Assembly (NCBI RefSeq): GCF_003234965.1
Contig: NZ_QKVK01000007.1
Location: 62,001 to 126,000, forward strand
DNA: 64,000 nucleotides
Direction of reading: 5' to 3'
From: Aestuariivirga litoralis
GTDB taxonomy: Bacteria; Pseudomonadota; Alphaproteobacteria; Rhizobiales; Aestuariivirgaceae
Shown here: in pieces, positions 55,758-64,000 of the stretch
Layout of the letters: each line of letters opens with the position of its first letter
Numbering within the stretch: the first letter of the stretch is position 1
Notes under the pieces: generated by a model
Seen by the model: the letters and a program-made list of their open reading frames with translations, nothing else
The model's database searches: none
Told to the model about the DNA's origin: nothing
Program-made: the position numbers and the translations under genes

Positions 55758-55970
55758 TGGGGCCTTGCATATAGGGCCAAGCGCCAGCCCATGCAAATTG
55801 GTGCGCCAGCCTGACGTTTGCCGCCCGCCATCCGGCATCGGGCAGCCCTGGTGGGCCCAGGAAGGCTCCGCCGGACGTCCACTGTGAAACTTCCGGCGCA
55901 GGCGTGGATTGTGGCTGTGCGGCCCGCCACCCCAGGGCGGCGCAGTTCCATGCCGTGAAGGAGCGATGCA

Positions 55971-56372
55971 ATGGAAAGACATTTCACGCGCTTTGCCAGC
56001 GCCATGGCCCACTGGGCGGGGAGCCCGGCGGCCTTCATCGCGGCCGTGATCCTCATCCTGCTTTGGGCCGTCTCCGGCCCCTTCTTCGGTTATTCGGAGA
56101 CCTGGCAGCTGGTGATCAATACCGGCACCACCATCGTGACATTCCTGATGGTGTTCCTCATCCAGAATACCCAGAACCGCGACGGCGCCGCGCTGCAGAC
56201 CAAGCTCGACGAGCTGATCCGCTCCTCCAACGCCGAGGACATGTTCATGGGTATCGAGAAGCTGACCGACAAGGAACTCGAGGAACTGCACAGGCGCTGC
56301 GAGCAATCAGCCCGGCACAACGAGGCATTGCTCGAGCGCACGCGGTCCGAGCGCCGCAAGCGCGGTGCCTGA
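55971..56372 (+). CDS. Low-affinity iron permease-family small membrane protein
   Basis: 133 residues on the strand opposite to the surrounding division genes. Two or three membrane helices (FIAAVILILLWAVSGPFF, TWQLVINTGTTIVTFLMVFLIQNTQNRD), then a charged helix. The NTGTTIVTFLMVFLIQNTQNRD block is the signature of the bacterial family related to yeast Fet4. Real iron transport by this small version is not established. AAGGAG precedes the ATG. It ends 4 nt from the convergent ftsA stop. Confidence 0.88.
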   Translation: MERHFTRFASAMAHWAGSPAAFIAAVILILLWAVSGPFFGYSETWQLVINTGTTIVTFLMVFLIQNTQNRDGAALQTKLDELIRSSNAEDMFMGIEKLTDKELEELHRRCEQSARHNEALLERTRSERRKRGA

Positions 56373-56376
56373 GCAA

Positions 56377-57702
56377 TCAGAAGCTCTCGACGATCCAGCG
56401 GCCGACGCGGGTGACGTAATTCTGCTGGGCGCGCTCCACCTGCTTGGCCTTGTGCTTCGGCAACTCGTAGTGGACGTCGGGTTTCAGCGCATAGTTGAGC
56501 AGGCCGGCGCAGACCGAGAAGGCCGGAGCGTGCGCGCTTTCAGGCATGCCCTGCACATGGGCGGGCACGCCGAGCCGCACCTGTCGGCCGGTCCAGTGGC
56601 TGGCCACCTCCTGCACGCCGTTGAGCTGGCTGGCGCCACCGGTGATCACCATGCGGCAGCCACCGTAATGCGCGTGGCCCGAGCCATCCAGCCGGTTGCG
56701 CAGCATCTCGAAGGTTTCCTCCAGCCGCGGCCGGATGATGCCGGTGAGCATCGACTTCGGCACCTGCTGCACCGTGTCCACCCCGCGCTCGCCGAGGAGC
56801 GGCACGGAGATCATCTCGCGCTCGTCGACACTGCTGGAAATTGCCGAGCCCCACAGCGTCTTCATGCGCTCGGCATGGGCGATGGTGGTGGAAAGGCCCC
56901 GGGCGATGTCGTTGGTGATGTGCTGGCCACCGATCGGCAGCACGTCGGCCATCACCAGGTGGTTTTCGTGGAACACCGCGAAGGACGTGGTGGACCCGCC
57001 CATGTCGACGACGGTGACACCCAGCGATCGCTCGTCATCCGCCAGCACGGCGCGCGCCGCCGCATAGGGTGCGATCACGAAGCCAGCCACCGAAAGATGG
57101 GCGCGCTCCACCGCCATGACGAGGTTCTTGAGGTGGGGCGCCTCGACGGTGACGACGCTCAGGTCCAGCGCCAGGTTGTCGCCGAAGAGGCCCGTCGGAT
57201 CCTTGATGCCGCTGGCATCGTCGAGGTGATACTGCAGCGGCGTGATGTGCATGATGGAGCGGCGGCCGGGATCGACCTGGTCGAGGGCGGCGTCGAGGGC
57301 GCGATCCATGTCGCGCTGCACCACCTGCCCTGCCTGTGTCGGCACCGAGCCGATGTGGCGCTGCGACTGCGGGCGGCCGCCCGAGACGTTGACATAGACT
57401 TCGCTGATGGTGCGCTGGGCCATGCGCTCGGCCGCGTCCACGGTAAGGCGAATGGCGCGCTCGGCATCATCCATGTTGACGATCGAACCGCCGCGGATAC
57501 CGCGTGACAGCTGGTAGCCGGTGCCGAGCACCTTGAGCGTGTGCCGGTCGTCCGACTCCGACGTTCGATGCTTGGCGGGAATGGCCTCGGCGATGAGGCA
57601 GCTGATCTTGGTCGAGCCGATGTCGAGCGCGGCAACGAGCCCACCCTTGGGGGCCACCGTGCCCCTCGTCGTGCCCTTGCCCTGGAACTGAACCACCGTC
57701 AT
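56377..57702 (-). CDS. ftsA: Cell-division protein FtsA
   Basis: 441 residues. Actin-like ATPase that tethers FtsZ to the membrane. GGLVAALDIGSTKISCLIAE is phosphate loop 1; VTVVDMGGSTTSFAVF is phosphate loop 2; GGCRMVITGGASQLNGVQEVA is the adenosine-binding segment. The C-terminus ends with an amphipathic helix (RVGRWIVESF) for membrane binding. Between it and ftsZ lie the iron-permease-like and CNNM genes, so it is unlikely to be co-transcribed with ftsZ. Confidence 0.95.
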   Translation of the reverse strand: MTVVQFQGKGTTRGTVAPKGGLVAALDIGSTKISCLIAEAIPAKHRTSESDDRHTLKVLGTGYQLSRGIRGGSIVNMDDAERAIRLTVDAAERMAQRTISEVYVNVSGGRPQSQRHIGSVPTQAGQVVQRDMDRALDAALDQVDPGRRSIMHITPLQYHLDDASGIKDPTGLFGDNLALDLSVVTVEAPHLKNLVMAVERAHLSVAGFVIAPYAAARAVLADDERSLGVTVVDMGGSTTSFAVFHENHLVMADVLPIGGQHITNDIARGLSTTIAHAERMKTLWGSAISSSVDEREMISVPLLGERGVDTVQQVPKSMLTGIIRPRLEETFEMLRNRLDGSGHAHYGGCRMVITGGASQLNGVQEVASHWTGRQVRLGVPAHVQGMPESAHAPAFSVCAGLLNYALKPDVHYELPKHKAKQVERAQQNYVTRVGRWIVESF

Positions 57703-57742
57703 CTACGCCAACCCCTCGGAACTCACGTCTGCCCGGCCGGCA

Positions 57743-58594
57743 CTAGTTGGTTCCGGCTACCGTCTTCTTGTCTGCGGCCTTCATGTCGGCTGCGGCGATT
57801 TCCGCCACTTCCACCGTCACCCGGCCAGGAAGCCTAAGGTCCAGCGAGCGGATGCCGCGCGCCAGGATCTTCTGCGTCTTGTTCAGCTGGTCCGCCATGG
57901 CGATTGCCTGCTGCCAGTCCCTTTCCGGCAACTGCACCGTGATGCCGTTGTCGAGATAGAGGGTCCAGCGCCGGCTGCCGACACGGGCCGCTGCCTTCAC
58001 CTGCAACATTATGTCGGGATAGGCTGAAAGTTGGTTAATGAGTTCCGCAGCGGCGACGTTCGCCCCTTCGCCGGTCACCAGCGGCAGGCGCACCATCTGC
58101 GAGGCCTCGAGTCCGCTCATCGCGGCCCCCGCCTTGTCGATCACGTAATAGGCCGTGCCCCGCTGCCAGATGGCGAAGGGCTCGCGCTCCTTCACCTCGA
58201 CCACGAGCTGGTTGGGAAACAGCCGCTGTACCTTGGCCGACTGTACCCAGTCGAGGTTCTGCAGGATGTTGCGGGCCTGCACCGCATCGAAGCCCATCAG
58301 CGAGCCGCCGGGTTCGACGCCGATCGCCGACAAGAGCTGCTCCGGCTCGTGGTGTTCGAGGCCGGTGATGGTGATCTCCTGCGCCGCCATGCCCACGATG
58401 CCCGCCGCCTTGCCAGGGAGCTGCATCCACGGGCTGCCCTCGTAGTCGAGGTAACCACCCTGGGCGAGCCCGGACATGATGGCGCCGCCCAGCAGCAGCA
58501 GCGCCGAGGCGCGCGCCAGGAAGCGCACCTTCAGGCTGTTGCCCTGGTCGAGCCAGGACGGGCTGCGGCGTTCATAGACCGCGAAGTCGTTCAT
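57743..58594 (-). CDS. ftsQ: Cell-division protein FtsQ
   Basis: 283 residues: short cytoplasmic N-terminus, one membrane helix (ASALLLLGGAIMSGLAQ), then the POTRA domain (QEITITGLEHHEPEQLLSAIGVEPGGSLMGFD) and a beta domain (LPLVTGEGA, RRWTLYLDNGITVQLPE). It links the FtsBL complex to the divisome in the periplasm. The ATG overlaps the ddl stop by 4 nt. A gap of 40 nt precedes ftsA. Confidence 0.93.
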   Translation of the reverse strand: MNDFAVYERRSPSWLDQGNSLKVRFLARASALLLLGGAIMSGLAQGGYLDYEGSPWMQLPGKAAGIVGMAAQEITITGLEHHEPEQLLSAIGVEPGGSLMGFDAVQARNILQNLDWVQSAKVQRLFPNQLVVEVKEREPFAIWQRGTAYYVIDKAGAAMSGLEASQMVRLPLVTGEGANVAAAELINQLSAYPDIMLQVKAAARVGSRRWTLYLDNGITVQLPERDWQQAIAMADQLNKTQKILARGIRSLDLRLPGRVTVEVAEIAAADMKAADKKTVAGTN

Positions 58595-59523
58595 CTGTCC
58601 ACCGACGCGTCGTTCACCATCCAGGTGACGAGCTCCTCGTAACTCTGGCCGGCATGGGCGGCGAGTTCGGGCACCAGCGAGGTGCCCGTCATGCCGGGCT
58701 GGGTATTCACTTCGAGGACGATCAGGTCGCCCGTCTTGTCGTCATAGCGGAAGTCGGTGCGCGAGACGCCGCGGCAGCCCAATGCATTGTGCGCCGCCAG
58801 CGCGTAGTCCTGGCACTTCCTGTAAACGTCTGCCGGGATCTGGGCGGGCAAAATATGCTGCGAGCCGCCGGGCGCATATTTGGCCTCATAGTCATACCAG
58901 CCCGAGCCCTTCGACACGATGTCGATGACACCCAGCGCCTTGTCGCCGATCACCGCGCAGGTGAGCTCGCGGCCGGGCACGAAGCGCTCGACCATGGCAT
59001 GGCTGCCGAAGATGGCGCGTTCGGCCAGCACCGCCGTCACCGGCGTGTTGGCCCCTGCGTGCACAATGTGGACGCCGACGCTGGAGCCTTCCGCCACGGG
59101 CTTCACCACGTAAGGCGGCTTCATCGGATGGGATGTTGCCACGTCTTCGAGTGGCACCAGCATGCTCTCCGCCACCGGCACGCCGGCGGCACGGAACACG
59201 ATCTTGGACTTCTCCTTGTGCATGGCGAGTGACGAGGCCAGCACGCCGGAATGCGTATAGGGAATCTGCAGCGTCTCGAGGATCGCGGCACAGCAGCCGT
59301 CCTCGCCCCACTTGCCATGCAGCGCGTTGAAGGCCACGTCGGGCTTCACCCGCTGGAGATCCGCCACGATGGTCTCGCGCTTGACGTCGATGGGCACGAC
59401 CTTGAATCCCGCGCGCTCCAGCGCGGCGGTGCAGGCCTTGCCGGAGCTGAGGCTCACCTCACGCTCGGCCGACCAGCCCCCCAGAAGCACGGCGACCGTC
59501 GTGCTGGACGGCACGCGGCTCAT
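58591..59523 (-). CDS. ddl: D-alanine--D-alanine ligase
   Basis: 310 residues. ATP-grasp ligase that makes the D-Ala-D-Ala end of the peptidoglycan stem. [16 protein letters not shown] at the N-terminus, [11 protein letters not shown] (signature 1), [17 protein letters not shown] (ATP-grasp) and [26 protein letters not shown] (metal-binding signature 2). Stop and start overlaps of 4 nt tie it to ftsQ and murB. Confidence 0.95.
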   Translation of the reverse strand: MSRVPSSTTVAVLLGGWSAEREVSLSSGKACTAALERAGFKVVPIDVKRETIVADLQRVKPDVAFNALHGKWGEDGCCAAILETLQIPYTHSGVLASSLAMHKEKSKIVFRAAGVPVAESMLVPLEDVATSHPMKPPYVVKPVAEGSSVGVHIVHAGANTPVTAVLAERAIFGSHAMVERFVPGRELTCAVIGDKALGVIDIVSKGSGWYDYEAKYAPGGSQHILPAQIPADVYRKCQDYALAAHNALGCRGVSRTDFRYDDKTGDLIVLEVNTQPGMTGTSLVPELAAHAGQSYEELVTWMVNDASVDR

Positions 59524-60449
59524 GCCGCACCTTCAGTCTTGAGGCCGATGCGCTTGATCTCCCAGTCGAGTTCGATGCCCGACGTGGCCTTGACCCTGGC
59601 GCGCACCGTCTCTCCCAGCTCCTCGATCTGCGCGGCGGTCGCCCCGCCCTCATTGATCAGGAAGTTGCAGTGAAGTTCGGACACCTTGGCGGGGCCCACG
59701 GCGAAGCCGCGCATGCCGGCCTTGTCGATCAGCTGCCAGGACTTGTTGCCGGGCGGGTTCTTGAAGGTGGAGCCGCCGGTGCGGCTCTTGATCGGCTGGG
59801 TGGCCTCGCGGCTCTCGGTGATCTTGTCCATTGCGGCGGAGATTTCTGCGGGATCGCCCGCCCGGCCCTGGAACAGCGCCTGCGTGAAGACGAGGTCTTC
59901 GGCCGCGCCGCAGTGGCGATAGGTGTATTTCATGTCCGCATTCGAAAGCACGTGAATGGCCCCTGACCGGTCGACTGCGCGCGCCTCGATCAGAATGTCC
60001 TTGGTCTCGCCCCCATAGGCCCCGGCATTCATGCGCAACGCACCGCCGATCGTGCCCGGTATACCTCTCAGAAAGGTTAACGAGTCGATACTTTTCTCCA
60101 GCGCGAACCGCGCCACGCGCACGTCCAGCGACGCCGTCCCCGCCCTGACGCGATGGCCCGGCTCTTCCGTGATCTCGGCAAAGCCCTTGCCAAGCCTGAT
60201 GACCACACCCGGCACCCCGCCATCGCGCACAAGGAGGTTGGAGCCGACGCCGATCACATAGACCGGCACGTCCTTCGGCGTGCCCTTCAGGAACGCCGCG
60301 AGGTCTGCTTCATCCGCCGGGGTGAACAGCACTTCGGCCGGTCCTCCGGCGCGAAACCAGGTGAGGTCGGCAAGCGGCGCATTGGCTTCGAGGCGGCCCC
60401 TCACCTGCGGCAGGCGCTTCAGCAGCGCGTCCCCGTCGAGCTTCGTCAT
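59520..60449 (-). CDS. murB: UDP-N-acetylenolpyruvoylglucosamine reductase
   Basis: 309 residues. FAD enzyme that reduces UDP-GlcNAc-enolpyruvate to UDP-MurNAc with [19 protein letters not shown] and [24 protein letters not shown] bind [23 protein letters not shown] and [13 protein letters not shown] (catalytic Ser region) are the other family motifs. Start chosen at ATG 60449, which overlaps the murC stop by 4 nt (ATGA). Confidence 0.95.
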   Translation of the reverse strand: MTKLDGDALLKRLPQVRGRLEANAPLADLTWFRAGGPAEVLFTPADEADLAAFLKGTPKDVPVYVIGVGSNLLVRDGGVPGVVIRLGKGFAEITEEPGHRVRAGTASLDVRVARFALEKSIDSLTFLRGIPGTIGGALRMNAGAYGGETKDILIEARAVDRSGAIHVLSNADMKYTYRHCGAAEDLVFTQALFQGRAGDPAEISAAMDKITESREATQPIKSRTGGSTFKNPPGNKSWQLIDKAGMRGFAVGPAKVSELHCNFLINEGGATAAQIEELGETVRARVKATSGIELDWEIKRIGLKTEGAA

Positions 60450-61861
60450 GACTGCGCCTTGTCGAAAGCCTCGAGCTGGCCCGGCAGCGCATAGGCCCAT
60501 TGGGTGATGGTGCCCGCACCGAGACACATGACGATGTCGCCGGGCTTCGCCATCCCGCGCACCAGCGGCGCCAGCTGCTCCGGCTTGTCGATCGTGTGCA
60601 CCGAGCGGTGCCCGCGCGACTTGAGGCCTTCGGCAAGGGAGGTGTGCGAGGCACCCTCGATCGGCTGCTCGCCCGCCGCATAGACGGGAGCCACCACCAC
60701 GCTGTCAGCGTCGTTGAAGCAGGTGCAGAACTCGCTGAACAACGAAGAGAGGCGCGTGTAGCGGTGCGGCTGCATCACCGCGATCACCTTGCCCTTGGCC
60801 ACCCCGCGTGCCGCCTTCAGCACGGCCGCGATCTCCACCGGGTGGTGGCCGTAATCGTCGAACACGGTGATGCCATTGTGCTCGCCCGTGCGGGTGAAGC
60901 GGCGCTTGACACCGGAGAAGCTCTTGAAGCCCTTGCGGATGTTGTCATCCGAAATGCCCAGTTCCTTGGCCACGGCCAGCGCCGCGGTGGAGTTCAGCGC
61001 ATTGTGGTCGCCGGGAATGGCGAGGCTCAGGTCGTCGATGTCATGGGTTGCACCCGTGCGGCGATTGGTGAGGCGCACAGAGAAGCGCGTCTCGCCATCC
61101 TCGTAGCGCACGTCCTTCAGCCGCACGTCGGCCTGGGGGCTCCGGCCATAGGTGATGACGCGGCGGTCCCTCACCTTGCCGATCATCTCCTGCACCACCG
61201 GGTGGTCGATGCACATCACCGCGAAGCCATAGAAGGGAATGTTCTCGACGAAGGCGAGGAAGGCTTCCTTGGCCTTGTCGAAGGTGCCGTAATGGTCGAG
61301 ATGCTCCGGATCGATGTTGGTGACGATCACGATGTCGGCGGGGAGCTTGACGAAGGTGCCGTCGGACTCATCCGACTCCACCACCATCCAGTCGCCCTTG
61401 CCGAGCCGAGCGTTCGTGCCATAGGCATTGATGATGCCGCCATTGATGACGGTGGGATCGAGATTGCCGGCATCGAGCAGTGCGGCGACGAGCGAGGTGG
61501 TCGTCGTCTTGCCATGGGTGCCGCCGACGGCCACGCAGGACTTGAAGCGCATCAGCTCGGCCAGCATCTCGGCCCGGCGCACGATGGGCAGATAGCGGTT
61601 GCGCGCCTCGACGAGCTCCGGATTGTCCTCCTTCACCGCGGAGGACACGACGACAACCTGGGCCTCGCCGATGTTTTCCGCCTTGTGGCCGACATGGACG
61701 TCGATGCCGTTCTTCCTGAGCCGCGCGACATTGTAATTGTCGGTGAGGTCCGAGCCCTGCACCTTGTAGCCCAGCGTCGCCATGACCTCGGCGATGCCGC
61801 TCATGCCGATGCCGCCGATGCCGATGAAGTGGATGGGGCCGACATTGCCCGGGAGTTTCAT
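60446..61861 (-). CDS. murC: UDP-N-acetylmuramate--L-alanine ligase
   Basis: 471 residues. Adds the first amino acid (L-Ala) of the peptidoglycan stem. [17 protein letters not shown] at the N-terminus binds UDP-MurNAc; GTHGKTTTT (residues about 114-122) is the ATP loop; [26 protein letters not shown] and [15 protein letters not shown] are the remaining Mur-ligase motifs. 4-nt overlaps with murB and murG. Confidence 0.96.
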   Translation of the reverse strand: MKLPGNVGPIHFIGIGGIGMSGIAEVMATLGYKVQGSDLTDNYNVARLRKNGIDVHVGHKAENIGEAQVVVVSSAVKEDNPELVEARNRYLPIVRRAEMLAELMRFKSCVAVGGTHGKTTTTSLVAALLDAGNLDPTVINGGIINAYGTNARLGKGDWMVVESDESDGTFVKLPADIVIVTNIDPEHLDHYGTFDKAKEAFLAFVENIPFYGFAVMCIDHPVVQEMIGKVRDRRVITYGRSPQADVRLKDVRYEDGETRFSVRLTNRRTGATHDIDDLSLAIPGDHNALNSTAALAVAKELGISDDNIRKGFKSFSGVKRRFTRTGEHNGITVFDDYGHHPVEIAAVLKAARGVAKGKVIAVMQPHRYTRLSSLFSEFCTCFNDADSVVVAPVYAAGEQPIEGASHTSLAEGLKSRGHRSVHTIDKPEQLAPLVRGMAKPGDIVMCLGAGTITQWAYALPGQLEAFDKAQS

Positions 61862-62955
61862 GGATAGTGTCCCTTGCCGAGTTTCTCGGCGAGATCGGCA
61901 AGGCGCTGGGCTGCATCGGGTTTCCCGTGCTTCAGCGCCGCCGCCGCCGCCTGTTGAAGTTGGCCCTGTTGAGAGCGGAGTGATGTCAGAAATTGGGCAA
62001 AGCCCGTGGGCTCCAGCGTTGCCTGTGGATGAACCCAGCCGGCCCCCGCCTGCGCGAAGCTTTCGGCATTGCGCAGCTGGTCATTGTCCAGTGCATGCGG
62101 CAGCGGCACCATCACCGCCGGCCGGCCGATGACGCCCAGCTCGGCAATTGTCGAGGCGCCGGACCGGCAGACCACGAGATGCGCGTCCGCAATGCGCCGG
62201 GGCATGTCCATGAAGAAGGGATTGAGCTCGCAGTCGAGCCCCAGCGCCTCGTAGGCGGCGGAAACCGCCGCCATGTTCTCCGCCCGCACCTGCTGGGTGA
62301 GCCTGATGCCCTTGCGCTGATCGGGCGTCATCGCGTTGAACACCTTCGGCATGAACTCGCCGAAGAACTGCGCGCCCTGGCTGCCGCCGAAGACGAGCAG
62401 GTTGAAGGTGTCGAAACCCGGATAGGGAGCACCCATCTCCTTCAGCGCAATGTCGCGCACCGGATTGCCGGTAAAGGTGAGCTTCGATTTCGCCTCCGGC
62501 GGAAGTCCCATCAGCGTCGGGAAGGAGGACGCCACTGCATCGGCCCATTTTGCCAGCACGCGGTTGGCGCGGCCCATCACCGCATTCTGGTCATGGACGC
62601 AGGAGGGAATCCTGAGCCGTGCTGCCGCCATGATCGGCGGGAAGGACGGATAGCCGCCGAAGCCGATCACGGCCAGCGGCTTCACGCGCGTGAGGACCGA
62701 ACGCGCCGCGCGATAGCCGGAGTAGAGCCTGAGCACACGGCTCGGTACCAGCCACGGCTTCGAGAGCGAGAGCGTGGCCGATGGCACGATGTGCGTCTCG
62801 GTGCCAGGGAAGGACTTGCCATAGTCGCGCACCCGCTCGTCCGTCATCAGGTGAATCGTGTAGCCGCGGCGGATCAGCTCCTCCGCCAGCGCCTGGGCGG
62901 GGAAGAGATGCCCGCCGGTGCCGCCAGCCGCGAGGACGAAGGTTCCCTTGCTCAT
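61858..62955 (-). CDS. murG: UDP-GlcNAc:undecaprenyl-PP-MurNAc-pentapeptide GlcNAc transferase
   Basis: 365 residues. Converts lipid I to lipid II on the inner face of the membrane. [20 protein letters not shown] (glycine loop) at the N-terminus, [18 protein letters not shown] (second glycine loop) and [35 protein letters not shown] (UDP-GlcNAc-binding) are intact. The ATG overlaps the ftsW stop by one base (TGATG). Confidence 0.96.
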   Translation of the reverse strand: MSKGTFVLAAGGTGGHLFPAQALAEELIRRGYTIHLMTDERVRDYGKSFPGTETHIVPSATLSLSKPWLVPSRVLRLYSGYRAARSVLTRVKPLAVIGFGGYPSFPPIMAAARLRIPSCVHDQNAVMGRANRVLAKWADAVASSFPTLMGLPPEAKSKLTFTGNPVRDIALKEMGAPYPGFDTFNLLVFGGSQGAQFFGEFMPKVFNAMTPDQRKGIRLTQQVRAENMAAVSAAYEALGLDCELNPFFMDMPRRIADAHLVVCRSGASTIAELGVIGRPAVMVPLPHALDNDQLRNAESFAQAGAGWVHPQATLEPTGFAQFLTSLRSQQGQLQQAAAAALKHGKPDAAQRLADLAEKLGKGHYP

Positions 62956-64000
62956 CAGGCGTAGGACACGTTGAGCTCAGGAACGCTCGAGCGACCGCCG
63001 AAGCGCTTGCGCCCCAGCGCCAGCACGAGGCCCATGCCGAAGGCCATGCCGAGGAGCGAGGAGCCGCCATAGGAGATGAAGGGCAGCGTCATGCCCTTGG
63101 CGGGCAGCAGCGCCACGTTCACGCCCATGTTGATCACCGCCTGGAAGCCGAAGATCAGCCCGAGGCCCGAGAGGGCAAGGGCCGCGAAGGGATCCGGCTC
63201 CTGCTTGGCACGCACCAGGATCTTCAGCACCACGAAGGCGAAGAGCGACATGAGCAGGATGCAGGCGATGAGGCCGAATTCCTCGCCCACCACCGCGAAG
63301 GTGAAGTCGGTGTGGGCGTCGGGCAGAACGAGCTTCGCCTCGCCGCCGCCGGGTCCCGTGCCCATCAGGCCTCCATTCTTGAAGGCCTGCATGGCGGTGT
63401 CGACCTGGAAGGTGTCGCCCTTGTCCGGGCTCATGAAGCGGTCGATGCGCGAGCGCACGTGGTCGACCAGCTCATAGGCGGCGAAGACGCCGACGACGCC
63501 GAGTGCGCCGAGGCCCAGCACGGTGAACCACGAGATGCCATAGATCAGCAGCATCGAACCGAAGGTGAGGATGACGAGGGCCGTCTGCCCGAAGTCCGGC
63601 TGGATGATGAGCAGGCCGATGAAGGCCACCGCGAAGAGCAGCGCGATCACCTGCCCTGGCATTTCCGGCCGCCGCGTATGCTCGGCGAGGAACCAGGCCG
63701 CGACGATGACGAAGGCGGGCTTGGCGAATTCCGAGGGCTGCAGGTTGATGGGACCGATGTTGATCCAGCGATGCGCACCCTTGATCTCCGGCCCGAAGAA
63801 CAGTGCGGCCACCATCAGGCCGAGGGCACCGAAGAACACCAGCAGGCCCGCCCGGCGCGCATAGCGCGGCGGGAAGAAGGAAAGCGTCACCAGCACCGGC
63901 ACCGCGAGGGTGAGATAGAAGAGCTGGCTCTTGATGAAGTGGAAGGTATCCGCCCCGATGCGCTCGGCAACCGGCGGGCTCGCCGCCATGGAGACGAGCA
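62955..64000 (-). CDS. ftsW: FtsW, SEDS-family division glycosyltransferase (N-terminus beyond edge)
   Basis: About 348 residues present; the start lies past the right edge. SEDS membrane protein that polymerises lipid II in the septum together with FtsI. Motifs: GAHRWINIGPINLQPSEFAKPAFV, IQPDFGQTALV (catalytic Asp region), GGLMGTGPGGGEAKL, LPDAHTDFTFAVVGEE and PFISYGGSSLLGMAFGMG. It begins the visible part of the dcw cluster. Confidence 0.95.
   Translation of the reverse strand, partial: LVSMAASPPVAERIGADTFHFIKSQLFYLTLAVPVLVTLSFFPPRYARRAGLLVFFGALGLMVAALFFGPEIKGAHRWINIGPINLQPSEFAKPAFVIVAAWFLAEHTRRPEMPGQVIALLFAVAFIGLLIIQPDFGQTALVILTFGSMLLIYGISWFTVLGLGALGVVGVFAAYELVDHVRSRIDRFMSPDKGDTFQVDTAMQAFKNGGLMGTGPGGGEAKLVLPDAHTDFTFAVVGEEFGLIACILLMSLFAFVVLKILVRAKQEPDPFAALALSGLGLIFGFQAVINMGVNVALLPAKGMTLPFISYGGSSLLGMAFGMGLVLALGRKRFGGRSSVPELNVSYA

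Overview
The window is ordinary, gene-dense chromosome from a high-GC alphaproteobacterium, most likely Hyphomicrobiales (Rhizobiales). Supporting signs are a circularly permuted two-piece tmRNA beside an alpha-type SspB, an FtsZ with a long Pro/Ala-rich linker, a DUF1127 protein, the fumC-DUF4169-ribbon-helix-helix trio, and a perfect CtrA-type box (TTAA-N7-TTAA). No rRNA, tRNA, CRISPR array, prophage, integrase or transposase was recognised. The genus cannot be told from sequence reading alone.

Layout. 1-8.3 kb, minus strand: ilvC (cut by the edge), a PAP2 membrane protein, terC with a structured leader, a LysE exporter, pdxJ, an unrecognised membrane protein, then ilvN and ilvB. A 15-codon branched-chain leader peptide (MNTILVV...) and an intrinsic terminator precede ilvB, so the operon looks attenuated, and the leader reading frame may be leaderless. 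8.3-18.8 kb: a six-cysteine secreted protein, an epimerase-like protein, miaA and serB back to back (CAT|ATG, no spacer), the hflK-hflC-DUF2065-degP operon, and thyA-CPBP protease-GNAT-GNAT-folA, joined throughout by 4-nt stop/start overlaps. 18.8-28.7 kb: permuted tmRNA, a small secreted protein, sspB, mepA, kup, a PHP protein, two convergent MFS genes with overlapping ends, fumC-DUF4169-RHH. 28.7-47 kb: a large AsmA protein with a FAD oxidase, a thioesterase, a small unknown gene behind the CtrA box, uvrD, a DHA2 efflux pump, an ABC exporter, an OmpA lipoprotein, prmA, DUF1127, a cold-shock gene, a 5'-nucleotidase-like protein and aminopeptidase P.

47-64 kb is the division and wall (dcw) cluster, minus strand: ftsW-murG-murC-murB-ddl-ftsQ-ftsA, then (after an interruption) ftsZ-bamD-recN-ligA-azlC-azlD. 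Two features are unusual: a CNNM/CorC gene and an opposite-strand iron-permease-family gene lie between ftsA and ftsZ, and lpxC is absent between ftsZ and bamD, where alphaproteobacteria usually have it.

Two families of short palindromic repeats are scattered between genes. Their flanks and loops are conserved while the stems change in a compensated way; one copy serves as the ilvN terminator. The strongest leads are the ilvB attenuator, the CtrA-boxed small gene, the covarying repeats and the remodelled dcw cluster. Nothing looks like a wholly new defence or mobile system.
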